A stretch of DNA of 64,000 nt from positions 1 to 64,000 of the forward strand of contig NZ_JAFFZM010000004.1 in NCBI RefSeq assembly GCF_017676345.1, in the 5' to 3' direction. This stretch comes from Streptomyces smyrnaeus. Lineage in GTDB: Bacteria; Actinomycetota; Actinomycetes; Streptomycetales; Streptomycetaceae. Positions 50,439 through 64,000 of this stretch are shown here, piece after piece. The translations under genes were made by a program, and so were the position numbers. Every line of letters starts with the position of its first letter. Position 1 is the first letter of the stretch. The notes beneath the pieces are model-generated. The model had not been told where the DNA came from, searched no databases, and saw only the letters and a program-made list of their open reading frames with translations.

Positions 50439-53400
50439 TCATCGGTGTTCCGGGCCCGCGGCCCGGGTGCTGTCGTTGTCGTCCGAGAGGCGTGCGAACC
50501 AGTCGCCGAGCACCCGCGCGGCCAGCGGTGCCTTGCTCTCCAGGACCGAGAAGTGGTCGGCCGGCAACGACTCGGCGAAGTCCGCCGCCTTCCACGTGGG
50601 ATCGATGGGGGCGTTGAGTTCCGCGTCCGGGTCCGTGGCGCGTACGGCCAGCGTCGGTGCCTCGATGCCGCGTGGCGCCCACTCCTCGTACAGCCGCAGA
50701 TAGGCGCCCATCGCCATCAGGTTGTCGTCGTTGACGACCAGGCCCGTTGGGTCGCGGTGCAGGATCTCGCTCATCGCCCAGACGAACAGCGCCTCACGTT
50801 CCTCGGCCTTGTCGATGTCGTAGGTGTCGATCATGACGACGCCTTCGACCCGGTGACCCGTGCTCTCCAGCTGCTCGGTGATCGCCTGGGCGACCAGTCC
50901 GCCGACCGAGTGGCCGACCAGCGCCAAGGGCCGGCCGGCCGCCGCCTGCAGCGCCGACCGCGCCATCGCCTCGACCGCCACCTGCCACGAGGCCGGCAGC
51001 GGCTGCGACTTCCCGAACCCCGGCAGCACCAGCGCGGAGACCGGCAGCCGTGGCGTGAACTCCGAGGCCAGCAGGGCGAACTGGTGCGGCCCGGAGCCGG
51101 CCAGGAACGACGGTACGCACACCACCGCGGGGTCCGCCGCCCCGTCCGCGACCAGCACCGAACCCGCCGCCTCACCCAGCTCCGCGACCGTGCTGAAGGA
51201 CGGCCGGAACCGGGAGGCTCCCGTGATCACCGGCACGGCGTCGGAGATGGTGCCCTCGATGTGCGCGCGGCGCAGCAGCGTGGTGAAGGCCCCCGACCTG
51301 CGATCGGGCTCGTCCTCGGAGCGGGGTGCGGGCGCGGCGGGCTTCGAGTCCGTCTCCGTGAACCAGTACCGCTGCCGCTGGAAGGCGTACGTGGGCAACT
51401 CCACGCGCGGCGTGTCCCGACCCGCGTACAGGACCGACCACTCGACACGGACACCGCCCACGTTGGCCTCGGCCAGCGTCCGCCAGAACCCGTCGGCCTC
51501 CTCGACCCCTTCGGCGAGGGGCGGGGTGACGTGCACCTCGTCCGGCTCGCAGTCGGTCGAGGCGAGCGCCGCGGTGACCGTACCGCTGAGCGACGGCTGC
51601 GGACTGATCTCGACAAAGGCCCGGAACCCCTGCGCCACCCGCTCGCCGACGGCAGCCTTCAGCGGCTCGTCACCGCCGCCGTCGCCCTCCGGAACACGGC
51701 CGGTCACCGCGCGGGCCGCCTCCGCCAGGGAGCGGCTTCCGTCGATCACCGACGCCGCCGGCTCGCCGCCGGGTTCCGCCAGTACGGCCTCCGGCTGCAC
51801 ACCGAACGCCCGCCACAGTGCGGCCAGCGACACCTGGACCGCGAACAGGACCGGCGCGAAGACTTCCGGCCGGTCGAGTGCGGGGGCCTGGGCGGGGTCG
51901 GTCACCGCTTCGAGGAGGTTCCAGTCGGTGTGCGGCGCCAGGGCTTCGGCACACCGCTCCAGCTGTTCGACGAAGGCCGGTGCCGAACCGGCCGACCGCA
52001 GAAGGCCGCGCACCGACTCCAGGGACTGCGCCCGAGGAGCGGGAACCACGAACGCGATCCTGCCGGGCCGCACCCGGGCCGGCGGCACCACATGGGGGCT
52101 CGGTTGTTTGGTGGTGAGGTGGGTGAGGGCGGTGGTGAGTTGGGTGTGGTTGTGGCCGATGAGGGTGGTGCGGTGGGGGTGTTGGGTGCGGGTGGTGAGG
52201 GTGTGGGCGATGTGGGTGGGGTGGTGGTGGGGGTTTTGGGTGAGCCAGTGGTGGAGGCGTTGGGCTTGTGCGGTCAGGGCGGTGGGTGTTTTGGCGGAGA
52301 GGGGCCAGACGATGGGGGTGTCGGTCTCGGTCTCGGTTTCGGTCTCGGGCTCGGTGCTGGTGCTGGTGCTGGCGCGGAGGGTTGTGCTGGTGCGGGTGGC
52401 GCTGCTCGTTGCGGCGGTGTTGGTGTTGTCGTGGGTGTCGTTGGGTGGTTCTTGGAGGATGAGGTGGGCGTTGGTGCCGCTGGCGCCGAAGCTGGAGATG
52501 GCGGCGCGGCGGGGTCGGTGGGGTGTGGGGTGCCAGGGTTGGGGTGTGGTGAGGAGGGTGAGGGGGGTGTTGTTCCAGTTGATTTTGGGGGTGGGTTGGG
52601 TGATGTGGAGGGTTGTGGGGAGGGTGTGGTGGTGGAGGGCGGTGATCATTTTGATGGTGCCGGCGATGCCGGCGGCGGCTTGGGTGTGGCCGATGTTGGA
52701 TTTGAGGGAGCCGAGGTGGAGGGGTTGGTGGGTGGGGCGGTGGGGGGCGTAGGTGTTGTGGAGTGCTTGGGCTTCGATGGGGTCGCCGAGGGTGGTGGCG
52801 GTGCCGTGGGCTTCGATGGCGTCGATGTCGTGGGGGGTGAGGTGGGCGTTTTTGAGGGCTTGGGTGATGGTGCGTTGTTGTGCTGGGCCGTTGGGGGCGG
52901 TCATGCCGTTGCTGGCGCCGTCTTGGTTGATGGCGCTGCCGGGGATGAGGGCGTGGATGTGGTGGCCGTTGTGTTGGGCGTCGCTGAGGCGTTCGAGGAG
53001 GAGGATGGCGAGGCCGTCGGAGAAGCCGGTGCCGTCGGCGGTGGTGTCGAAGCTGCGGCAGCGTCCGTCGGGGGACAGGGCGCGTTGGCGGGAGAATTCG
53101 ATGAAGACGGTGGGGGTGGCCATGACGGTGACGCCTGCGGCGATGGCGAGGGTGCTTTCGCCCTGGCGTAGGGATTGGATGGCCAGGTGGGTGGCGACCA
53201 GGGAGGAGGAGCAGGCGGTGTCCACCGTCAGCGCGGGTCCCTGGAACCCGAACGTATACGCCACCCGACCCGATACGAAGCTGCCGAGGGTCCCCAGCCC
53301 CCAGCGTCCTGCGACCTGCTCGGAGTTGGCGCGCGTGAGATAGGAGTAGTCCTGGAACATGGTGCCCGCGAAGACGCCTGTCCGGCTGCCGCGCATGCTC

Positions 53401-53819
53401 TCGGGGTCGATGTGGGCGTTCTCGAACGCCTCCCACACACCCTCCAGCAGCAACCGCTGCTGCGGATCCATCGCCAGCGCGTCCCGTCGGCTGATCCCGA
53501 AGAAGCGCGGATCGAACTCCGTCGCGGTCGACAGGAAGCCGCCCGAGCGCACGTAACTCGTCCCCGGATGGCTCGGGTCCGGGTGGTAGACCGCGTCGAT
53601 GTCCCAGCCCCGGTCGGTGGGGAAGCCGGATATCGCATCCCGGCCCTCGGCCACCAACTGCCACAACTCCTCCGGCGAGTTCACCCCGCCCGGAAGGCGG
53701 CAGGCCATCCCCACCACCGCGATCGGCTCCCGGCTCCGCTCCTCCCGGTGACGTAGCCGGGCGTTCTCCTTCATCGCCGAGCGCAGCGCGGTCAGGACGT
53801 CGTCGTTGTCAACAGCCAT
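50439..53819 (-). CDS. Type I PKS: KS - degenerate AT - TE, no ACP
   Basis: This 1126-residue protein has an N-terminal docking-like helix (1-28), an intact KS (about 30-457: Cys203 in DTACSSS, His338 in EAHGTA, His378 in SNIGHT), a Thr/Glu-repeat linker, an AT remnant (about 584-765) and a C-terminal thioesterase (Ser971 in GHSVGG, Asp998, His1089 in ADHF). The AT has lost GQGSQ (reads PAPRAQS) and GHSQGE (reads AEPGGEP), and roughly 150 central residues are missing. There is no KR, DH or carrier domain. The KS looks functional, so it must use carriers on other proteins, probably the last ACP of the upstream PKS and the free ACP. TE would release the product. Confidence 0.92.
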   Translation of the reverse strand: MAVDNDDVLTALRSAMKENARLRHREERSREPIAVVGMACRLPGGVNSPEELWQLVAEGRDAISGFPTDRGWDIDAVYHPDPSHPGTSYVRSGGFLSTATEFDPRFFGISRRDALAMDPQQRLLLEGVWEAFENAHIDPESMRGSRTGVFAGTMFQDYSYLTRANSEQVAGRWGLGTLGSFVSGRVAYTFGFQGPALTVDTACSSSLVATHLAIQSLRQGESTLAIAAGVTVMATPTVFIEFSRQRALSPDGRCRSFDTTADGTGFSDGLAILLLERLSDAQHNGHHIHALIPGSAINQDGASNGMTAPNGPAQQRTITQALKNAHLTPHDIDAIEAHGTATTLGDPIEAQALHNTYAPHRPTHQPLHLGSLKSNIGHTQAAAGIAGTIKMITALHHHTLPTTLHITQPTPKINWNNTPLTLLTTPQPWHPTPHRPRRAAISSFGASGTNAHLILQEPPNDTHDNTNTAATSSATRTSTTLRASTSTSTEPETETETETDTPIVWPLSAKTPTALTAQAQRLHHWLTQNPHHHPTHIAHTLTTRTQHPHRTTLIGHNHTQLTTALTHLTTKQPSPHVVPPARVRPGRIAFVVPAPRAQSLESVRGLLRSAGSAPAFVEQLERCAEALAPHTDWNLLEAVTDPAQAPALDRPEVFAPVLFAVQVSLAALWRAFGVQPEAVLAEPGGEPAASVIDGSRSLAEAARAVTGRVPEGDGGGDEPLKAAVGERVAQGFRAFVEISPQPSLSGTVTAALASTDCEPDEVHVTPPLAEGVEEADGFWRTLAEANVGGVRVEWSVLYAGRDTPRVELPTYAFQRQRYWFTETDSKPAAPAPRSEDEPDRRSGAFTTLLRRAHIEGTISDAVPVITGASRFRPSFSTVAELGEAAGSVLVADGAADPAVVCVPSFLAGSGPHQFALLASEFTPRLPVSALVLPGFGKSQPLPASWQVAVEAMARSALQAAAGRPLALVGHSVGGLVAQAITEQLESTGHRVEGVVMIDTYDIDKAEEREALFVWAMSEILHRDPTGLVVNDDNLMAMGAYLRLYEEWAPRGIEAPTLAVRATDPDAELNAPIDPTWKAADFAESLPADHFSVLESKAPLAARVLGDWFARLSDDNDSTRAAGPEHR
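52101..52324. repeat. 224-bp repeat, KS-AT linker copy 1
   Basis: This block is nearly identical to 57658-57881; I noticed one base difference. It codes for the KS-AT linker in both PKS proteins and has the same unusual C/A-rich coding strand (many CAC and ACC codons). Confidence 0.85.
52321..52374. repeat. 6-bp tandem repeat in PKS linker
   Basis: Nine imperfect 6-bp units (TCGGTC shifting to CTGGTG) encode an alternating Thr/Glu and Ser/Thr linker in the KS-AT°-TE protein. The other PKS lacks it. Confidence 0.8.
52440..53270. repeat. 831-bp repeat in KS, copy 1
   Basis: This block appears identical to 57943-58773. Translations agree in the coding frame and in other frames, including minus-frame shadows, so DNA identity is near complete. 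It covers most of the KS catalytic core. Its GT-rich plus strand (C/A-rich coding strand) contrasts with the flanks. Shorter identical stretches continue to about 53705. Confidence 0.88.
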
Positions 53820-53832
53820 CGAGGGTCCAATC

Positions 53833-59706
<5,874 letters not shown>

Positions 59707-59734
59707 TGACTTGTCACCCTTTCGAGAGCCGGCA

Positions 59735-60613
59735 CTACGCGGTGGCCACCGTGAGTGCGACGTCCGTAGTGCGCCACACCAGCGCGATCTCGGCCTGGAC
59801 GATCGGCCTGACCGGAGGAATCTGCAGCGCGAGGCCGTTGACGAAGACGATCGTGTACATCACGGGGCCGGTCGTCGCCACGAGCGACCAGACGCCGCTC
59901 AGATCCACCCCGTACGCCTCCTTCGTCGCCTTCACCACGAGGCTGTTGTGCTTCAGGAGGGCGCCGGTCACCGTCGCGTAGTCGGGGGCGTGCCGCAGCT
60001 CGGTGTCCACGGTCGCGAGCGTGTGACCGATGTCGACGGTGAGGTGGGCGTTGTAGCCCGCCATGGCCACCCGCGCCGGTGGTGTGTCGCAGCGGTGCGC
60101 CAGGTCGTAGTACCGCTTCCAGTGCGGCGGGGTGGGCCGCCCGAGGAACTCGTCGTGCACGGTCGCCAGGTACCGCCGCAGCAGTTCCGGCGTGAAGGCG
60201 TGCCCGAACGCCGGGTCGTGGAACGTCGTCCCGCGCAGCAGAGGCTGCATGACGGTGCGCTCCATGGCGTCGAGGCCGACGGCGAACAGTCCGCGCCGGT
60301 CCTGGTGGCGTACCAGGATCGCGGTGATCCGCCGGGTCCGGGTGACCTGTTGGTCGAAGCGGTCCAGCGGGTCGTCACCGGTCAGGGTGGAGGTGTCGGA
60401 CAGGGCGACGACCGACCGTACCTCCGAGGCCGACAGCGGGGTGCCGCATGCCGTCGAGACCGAAGGGGGCGGGTCCGCTTCCGACGTACCGGCGGCCGCG
60501 ACCGGGGCCGTCGGCACCACCACCATGGCGAGGGCGGTGCCGATGAGCATGCCGCGCAGCGCGGATCGCCGAGGTCGGCGTGCTGGGCGCTCACCGGTCG
60601 TCGTCGCTTGCAT
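59735..60613 (-). CDS. Exported DUF5995 family protein
   Basis: This 292-residue protein has a signal peptide (about 1-41: basic start with RRPRRSALRG, then a hydrophobic core ending PVAAAG). The mature part has His and Asp clusters: TTFHDPAFGHAFTP, HDEFLGRPTPPHW and YNAHLTVDIGHTLATV. It matches my recollection of DUF5995, which has no known function. GGAG lies 6 nt before the ATG. Its stop is 28 nt before the PKS start, so it is in the operon. It may process or bind a lipid product outside the cell. Confidence 0.78.
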   Translation of the reverse strand: MQATTTGERPARRPRRSALRGMLIGTALAMVVVPTAPVAAAGTSEADPPPSVSTACGTPLSASEVRSVVALSDTSTLTGDDPLDRFDQQVTRTRRITAILVRHQDRRGLFAVGLDAMERTVMQPLLRGTTFHDPAFGHAFTPELLRRYLATVHDEFLGRPTPPHWKRYYDLAHRCDTPPARVAMAGYNAHLTVDIGHTLATVDTELRHAPDYATVTGALLKHNSLVVKATKEAYGVDLSGVWSLVATTGPVMYTIVFVNGLALQIPPVRPIVQAEIALVWRTTDVALTVATA

Positions 60614-60773
60614 CTGTTTCTCCGTCACGTTCGTGCCGCGACCAGGTGCGGGTCGCCACGCCATTGCTGAGTCGAGGTCCTGCCCGAAGGCCGGACACCA
60701 GGGGAACGGTGAACTGGGGAGCGGGGGAACGGGGGCCGGGAGTCGGTCCGGGGCGGATGAGGAGCGGGGCTGA

Positions 60774-61790
60774 TCAGAAGCGGAGGGCGGCGGCTGCGGC
60801 GAAGTCACCCGCATGCGCGAACCCGGCGGTCACCACCAGGTCGCCCGGCTCGATGCGGCCGTCGGTCAGCGCCCGGTGCAGCGTCACGGGCGCGGCGGCC
60901 CCGTAGAGGTTGCCGTACAGGTCGTAGGTGTCCAGATGACGTTCGGGCGGGATGCCCAGCGCAGTGCGCCAGTTGCGCAGGAAGATCCGGTTCGGCTGGT
61001 TGGTGATGAGTACGTCGATGTCCTCGACGGCGAAGCCGTGCTCCTGGGCGAGTTCTCGGACCAGTTCGGGCACGATGCGGTTGCCGAGGTCCAGGGTCTC
61101 CTTGGTCTTCGCCGCGTCGAACTGCACGTCCAGGACGCCAGAGCCGCTCTCCCAGTAGTGCCGGCCGTCCTCGGTCGCCATGCCGACGTCCCGCGCCGTG
61201 GCGGGGGTGTTGCGCGTGCGCACCCCCAGCAGCCGGGAGGAGGCATCGGCGGTGAGGTAGGCGACGCCGCATCCGTCGCCGGCCACCACGCTGTGCTGCT
61301 TGAAGCGGTTCCCCGGTTGGGCGAAGATCTGCCCGGCCGTGTTCTGCACATTGGCGATCAGCGCGCCACGGGCTCCGTGCGCGGCCATCAGTCCCGCGGC
61401 GATCTTCAGCATGTAGGGGAAGGACGCGCATCCCCCGTTGTGCAGGTCGATGATCGACTCGGGTGCGATGCCCAGCCGGTCGGCCGTATCGGCCCCGCAT
61501 CCGGTGAACAGGTCGTCGGGCAGCAGCACATTGGTGAGCAGCAGGTCCACCTCGGCCGCCGGGTCCACCCCGAGCCGTTCGAACATCGGCAGCGCGGCAC
61601 GTTCGATCAGCTCCGCGGCCCGGTCTCCCGGCTTGACGTGGTGCCGCCACCGCGGAGGACGCAACAGCGGGCCGTTGTCCATCGGACTCAGTTCGAGACC
61701 GGCCGCCAGATACGTCTCCACACCGATCGGCTCGTGCGGGAGATGGCTGCCGGTGCCCGCGATGCCGACGGCAGAGGGCAAGACAGTCAT
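60774..61790 (-). CDS. KAS III-like protein with His-to-Asn change
   Basis: This 338-residue thiolase-fold protein of the FabH family has nucleophile Cys121 in HNGGCASFPYML and the conserved Asn294 in YGNLYGAAAP. The catalytic His of the usual HQAN motif is Asn264 (LITNQPN), exactly 30 residues before Asn294 as in FabH. Loss of that His normally prevents decarboxylative condensation, so it may transfer acyl groups or join chains without decarboxylation. It follows the FAAL gene by 73 nt. Possible partners are the free ACP and the ThDP enzyme. Confidence 0.88.
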   Translation of the reverse strand: MTVLPSAVGIAGTGSHLPHEPIGVETYLAAGLELSPMDNGPLLRPPRWRHHVKPGDRAAELIERAALPMFERLGVDPAAEVDLLLTNVLLPDDLFTGCGADTADRLGIAPESIIDLHNGGCASFPYMLKIAAGLMAAHGARGALIANVQNTAGQIFAQPGNRFKQHSVVAGDGCGVAYLTADASSRLLGVRTRNTPATARDVGMATEDGRHYWESGSGVLDVQFDAAKTKETLDLGNRIVPELVRELAQEHGFAVEDIDVLITNQPNRIFLRNWRTALGIPPERHLDTYDLYGNLYGAAAPVTLHRALTDGRIEPGDLVVTAGFAHAGDFAAAAALRF

Positions 61791-61863
61791 GTGTCGCGTC
61801 CTTCCTGTGGTGACTCGGGCGGGGCGGTGCGCGGTGCACGGGCGCGCCTGACGCGCCCGTGTC

Positions 61864-63489
61864 TCAGGCCAGGGCCACCCGTGCCACCGGTTCCAGCAGT
61901 TCGTCCTGGAGCAGCGACCGGCAGCGGAAGCGCTGGATCTTTCCGCTCGGTGTCTTGGGCAGCGTGCCGCGCGGCAGGAACAGGCACTCGGCGAGTGCGA
62001 CTCCGGCCCGGTCCATGGCCAGCGACGCCGCCTCCTCGGCGAGGGGACGGAAGTCGCGCGGCTTTCCCATCGCCTCGGCCAGCAGCACCAACTGCGCGCC
62101 GCCCGAGCCCCCCGCCTCGACCACGGCCGCGCAGCCCTTGCGGATATGGGTCAGGGAGTCGACGGCCGATTCGATCTCCGAGGCGTACACCTTCCGGCCG
62201 CCGACCGAGAGCATGTCGTCGAGCCGGCCCGTCACATACAGCTCGCCCTCGTGCAGGAAGCCGAGGTCACCGGTGTGCAACCGGCCGTCCCGGAAGCGCT
62301 CGGCGGTCCGCTCCGGGTCCCGGTGGTAGCCGGAGGCCAGACTCGGCGAGGAGACCTCGATCTCGGCGACCTGTCCGGCCTCTCCCGCGTGCACCGACAC
62401 GCCCGGCAGGGCGACACCGTTGGACACCAGCCGGGAGGCCCTGGGGTGCTCGGGCTCCACCTCGACCGCCGAGCCGTCCACGAGGGCGAGCCGGTCGAAG
62501 GACAGCAGCCGGGGCTTGTCCTGCCAGGGCTTGCCCGTCACGGCCAGGGTGGCCTCCGCCATGCCGTACGCCGGCTGGAACGCGGTGTCGGACAGGCCGA
62601 AGGGCCGGAACTTCTCGGTGGCCGCCGTCAGGGTGTCCCCGTCGATGCGTTCCGCGCCGATGACGGCCGCACGCAGCCGCAACTGCCGGGGCAGCGAACC
62701 CTTGCCCTGCGCACGGGTGGCCAGATGCACGGCCGTACTGGTGCCCGCGGTCATCGTCGCCTCGTACTCCGACATGTCACGGAACCAGCTGCGCGGCGCC
62801 ATGCCGAACCGCTCGGGCGTCGAGAGGACGAGGTCGAAGTCGTACGCCCACGAGTACAGCAGGCAGCCGAACATGCCCATGTCGTGGGAGAGGGGGAGCC
62901 AGGAGACGACGGTGTCCGCCCCGGGGCGCCCACCCGTCAGCTGCAGGATGATCTCCAGTTGCCGCTCGACCGAACCGGTCGTCAGGGCACACCCCTTGGG
63001 CGTGCTGGTGCTGCCCGAGGAGTACTGGATGAACGCCAGCTCGTCGCGGCCGGGCGGGGAGGGGGTCACCGATCCGCTGCCGTGCAGCGTCGCCCAGCCG
63101 CGGATCGGCACCTGCGCCGCCAACTCCCCCGGGACGAGGGGGACCAGCTCGTCGTCCAGCAGGAGCAGCGTGGGCTCCAGCCGGGCCGACAGGGCGACCA
63201 GCTGCTCACCGTAGGCCTGCGCGCTCTGGCCGCGGGTGGGCAGCGGCAAGGAGGCCACCGCCCCGCCCGCCAGCCAGATCCCGAGCAGCCCCCGCACGGT
63301 GTCGGGGGTGTTGGTCAGGACGCAGGCGACCCGGGTGCCGGACCGTACGCCCAGTTCCCGGAGCCGGGCAGCCATGCCGTGTGCGTCCCGGGCCACCTCG
63401 CGCCAGGGCAGGTGCTCGAACTCGTCGCCGGTCCACGCGTGGAGCACCCCACGCGAGGACCCGTTGGTGAGGGCGTTGAAGAAATCCAT
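61864..63489 (-). CDS. Fatty-acyl-AMP ligase (FAAL-like)
   Basis: This 541-residue ANL-superfamily enzyme has motif A3 IQYSSGSTSTPKG, substrate-region WLPLSHDMGMFG, AYGMAEATLAVTG, hinge TGDLGFLHEGELYVTGRLDDML and a C-terminal catalytic Lys in PKTPSGKIQRF. The HDMG and YGMAEATLAVT features fit FAALs, which activate fatty acids and load them on ACPs instead of CoA. The lone N-terminal ACP of the PKS is the expected acceptor. ATG at 63489 lies 54 nt past the desaturase stop. It is somewhat shorter than typical FAALs (560-620). Confidence 0.88.
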   Translation of the reverse strand: MDFFNALTNGSSRGVLHAWTGDEFEHLPWREVARDAHGMAARLRELGVRSGTRVACVLTNTPDTVRGLLGIWLAGGAVASLPLPTRGQSAQAYGEQLVALSARLEPTLLLLDDELVPLVPGELAAQVPIRGWATLHGSGSVTPSPPGRDELAFIQYSSGSTSTPKGCALTTGSVERQLEIILQLTGGRPGADTVVSWLPLSHDMGMFGCLLYSWAYDFDLVLSTPERFGMAPRSWFRDMSEYEATMTAGTSTAVHLATRAQGKGSLPRQLRLRAAVIGAERIDGDTLTAATEKFRPFGLSDTAFQPAYGMAEATLAVTGKPWQDKPRLLSFDRLALVDGSAVEVEPEHPRASRLVSNGVALPGVSVHAGEAGQVAEIEVSSPSLASGYHRDPERTAERFRDGRLHTGDLGFLHEGELYVTGRLDDMLSVGGRKVYASEIESAVDSLTHIRKGCAAVVEAGGSGGAQLVLLAEAMGKPRDFRPLAEEAASLAMDRAGVALAECLFLPRGTLPKTPSGKIQRFRCRSLLQDELLEPVARVALA

Positions 63490-63542
63490 CGAACCCCTTG
63501 TCTCGTCGCCCGGTCTTCCCGTCACCGCACCCCGGTGGGTGG

Positions 63543-64000
63543 CTACTCCACGTCCACCAGCGAGGTGTCGGAGTCGCGGGAGCGCTCCGCCATGGGAGCC
63601 AGCTTCTGCTGGCCCGCCAGCAGCTGACGGCGGTCGAGAGCTGCGCCGTCCACCCGGCTGATGCCGGCCTCCCTCAGGGTCAGCCGTTCGCTGTCGATCC
63701 GGATGACCTTCCACGCCAGGCGGGTCTTCTCCAGGCACCAGATGAGAATGGCGCTCAGGTCGACCTCGTACCACTTCATGCCGTGCCGGGCCGAGCGCGG
63801 GAAGGCGTGGTGGTTGTTGTGCCAGGCCTCCCCGAAGGACGGCAGCGACAGCCAGGCCACGTTGCGCGACTCGTCGGTGGTCTCGAAGCGACGGCGCCCG
63901 AAGTAGTGGCCGATCGAGTTCACCGCGTACGTCATGTGGTTGATCAGGAAGATGCGTACCAGTCCGCCCCAGACCACGCCGGTGAGCGCGGCGTACAGCG
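63543..64000 (-). CDS. Membrane fatty-acid desaturase (partial, 5' end outside window)
   Basis: The C-terminal portion of a delta-9-type acyl desaturase is visible. The third His box reads AWHNNHHAFP, preceded by INHMTYAVNSIGHYFG, and a hydrophobic segment follows the His box. The gene runs past the window end, so its start and first His boxes are not seen. The enzyme uses a di-iron centre to introduce a double bond into a fatty acyl chain in the membrane. Just before the FAAL gene, it probably makes or modifies the fatty-acid starter. Confidence 0.88.
   Translation of the reverse strand, partial: LYAALTGVVWGGLVRIFLINHMTYAVNSIGHYFGRRRFETTDESRNVAWLSLPSFGEAWHNNHHAFPRSARHGMKWYEVDLSAILIWCLEKTRLAWKVIRIDSERLTLREAGISRVDGAALDRRQLLAGQQKLAPMAERSRDSDTSLVDVE

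Noticed and set aside
50439..53819. Reading the KS-AT°-TE protein as a KSQ loading module
   Set aside because: The KS active site is Cys (DTACSSS), not Gln, and the protein ends in a TE, so it acts late in the pathway.
50439..53819. Trans-AT PKS classification
   Set aside because: The upstream protein carries an intact cis AT and the second has a clear AT remnant. No discrete AT gene is in the window.

Overview
The window looks like a piece of a Streptomyces chromosome. It is very GC-rich with strong third-position G/C bias, uses many GTG and some TTG starts, has frequent 4-bp ATGA/GTGA gene overlaps, and carries many actinomycete families (MMPL transporter, PucR, ECF41 sigma factor, DUF5997, SpoIIE-type PP2C, XRE-cupin, modular type I PKS). 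No rRNA, tRNA, CRISPR array, insertion sequence or phage gene was found.

Layout. 0.2-4.7 kb: a two-component pair (histidine kinase and NarL-type regulator), a small membrane protein and an MMPL exporter. 4.8-11.1 kb: a zinc-acquisition locus of the Azt type. AztA, with a CobW-like protein downstream, diverges from AztB, an AztD-like lipoprotein, AztC and a second AztD, across a 15-bp Zur-type palindrome. 11.3-16 kb: a PucR regulator divergent from a methylmalonate-semialdehyde dehydrogenase and a class III aminotransferase (valine, thymine or beta-amino-acid catabolism). 16-29 kb: a DUF4232 lipoprotein, a tandem histidine kinase with its response regulator, glutathione peroxidase, a PP2C phosphatase, a TrxR-like flavoprotein, an NCS1 permease and a fused SecDF. 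28.7-39 kb: many small regulator/effector pairs (VOC with TetR, FAD oxidoreductase with ECF41 SigJ, DUF5997 with an HTH-less LysR protein, monooxygenase with IclR, Ohr with OhrR, NsrR-like protein with a membrane protein, XRE-cupin with a DUF6126-like peptide). 39.4-44.4 kb: a secreted subtilase, a large LuxR-family ATPase regulator (LAL) and a chloramphenicol-phosphotransferase-like kinase.

44.5-64 kb: an unusual lipid-polyketide cluster, nearly all on the minus strand. In transcription order it contains a membrane fatty-acid desaturase (cut by the window end), a fatty-acyl-AMP ligase, a KAS III-like protein whose catalytic His is replaced by Asn, an exported DUF5995 protein, a PKS with domains ACP-KS-AT-DH-KR-ACP, a PKS with domains KS-dead AT-TE and no ACP, an isocitrate lyase 10 nt downstream, an O-methyltransferase, a large thiamine-diphosphate (ThDP) enzyme, and a free-standing ACP overlapping the ThDP gene. 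A strong hairpin ends the unit. My reading is inference: a desaturated fatty acid is adenylated, loaded on the N-terminal ACP, extended once with methylmalonyl-CoA to an alpha-methyl-enoyl or beta-hydroxy acyl chain, and passed to the KS-TE protein. That protein probably works with the separate ACP and a two- or three-carbon unit handled by the ThDP enzyme, possibly glyoxylate from the isocitrate lyase. I recognise no described pathway with this exact set. This is the best candidate here for an undescribed system.

An 831-bp block is apparently identical in the two KS domains and differs in composition from its surroundings, suggesting recent gene conversion inside the cluster.
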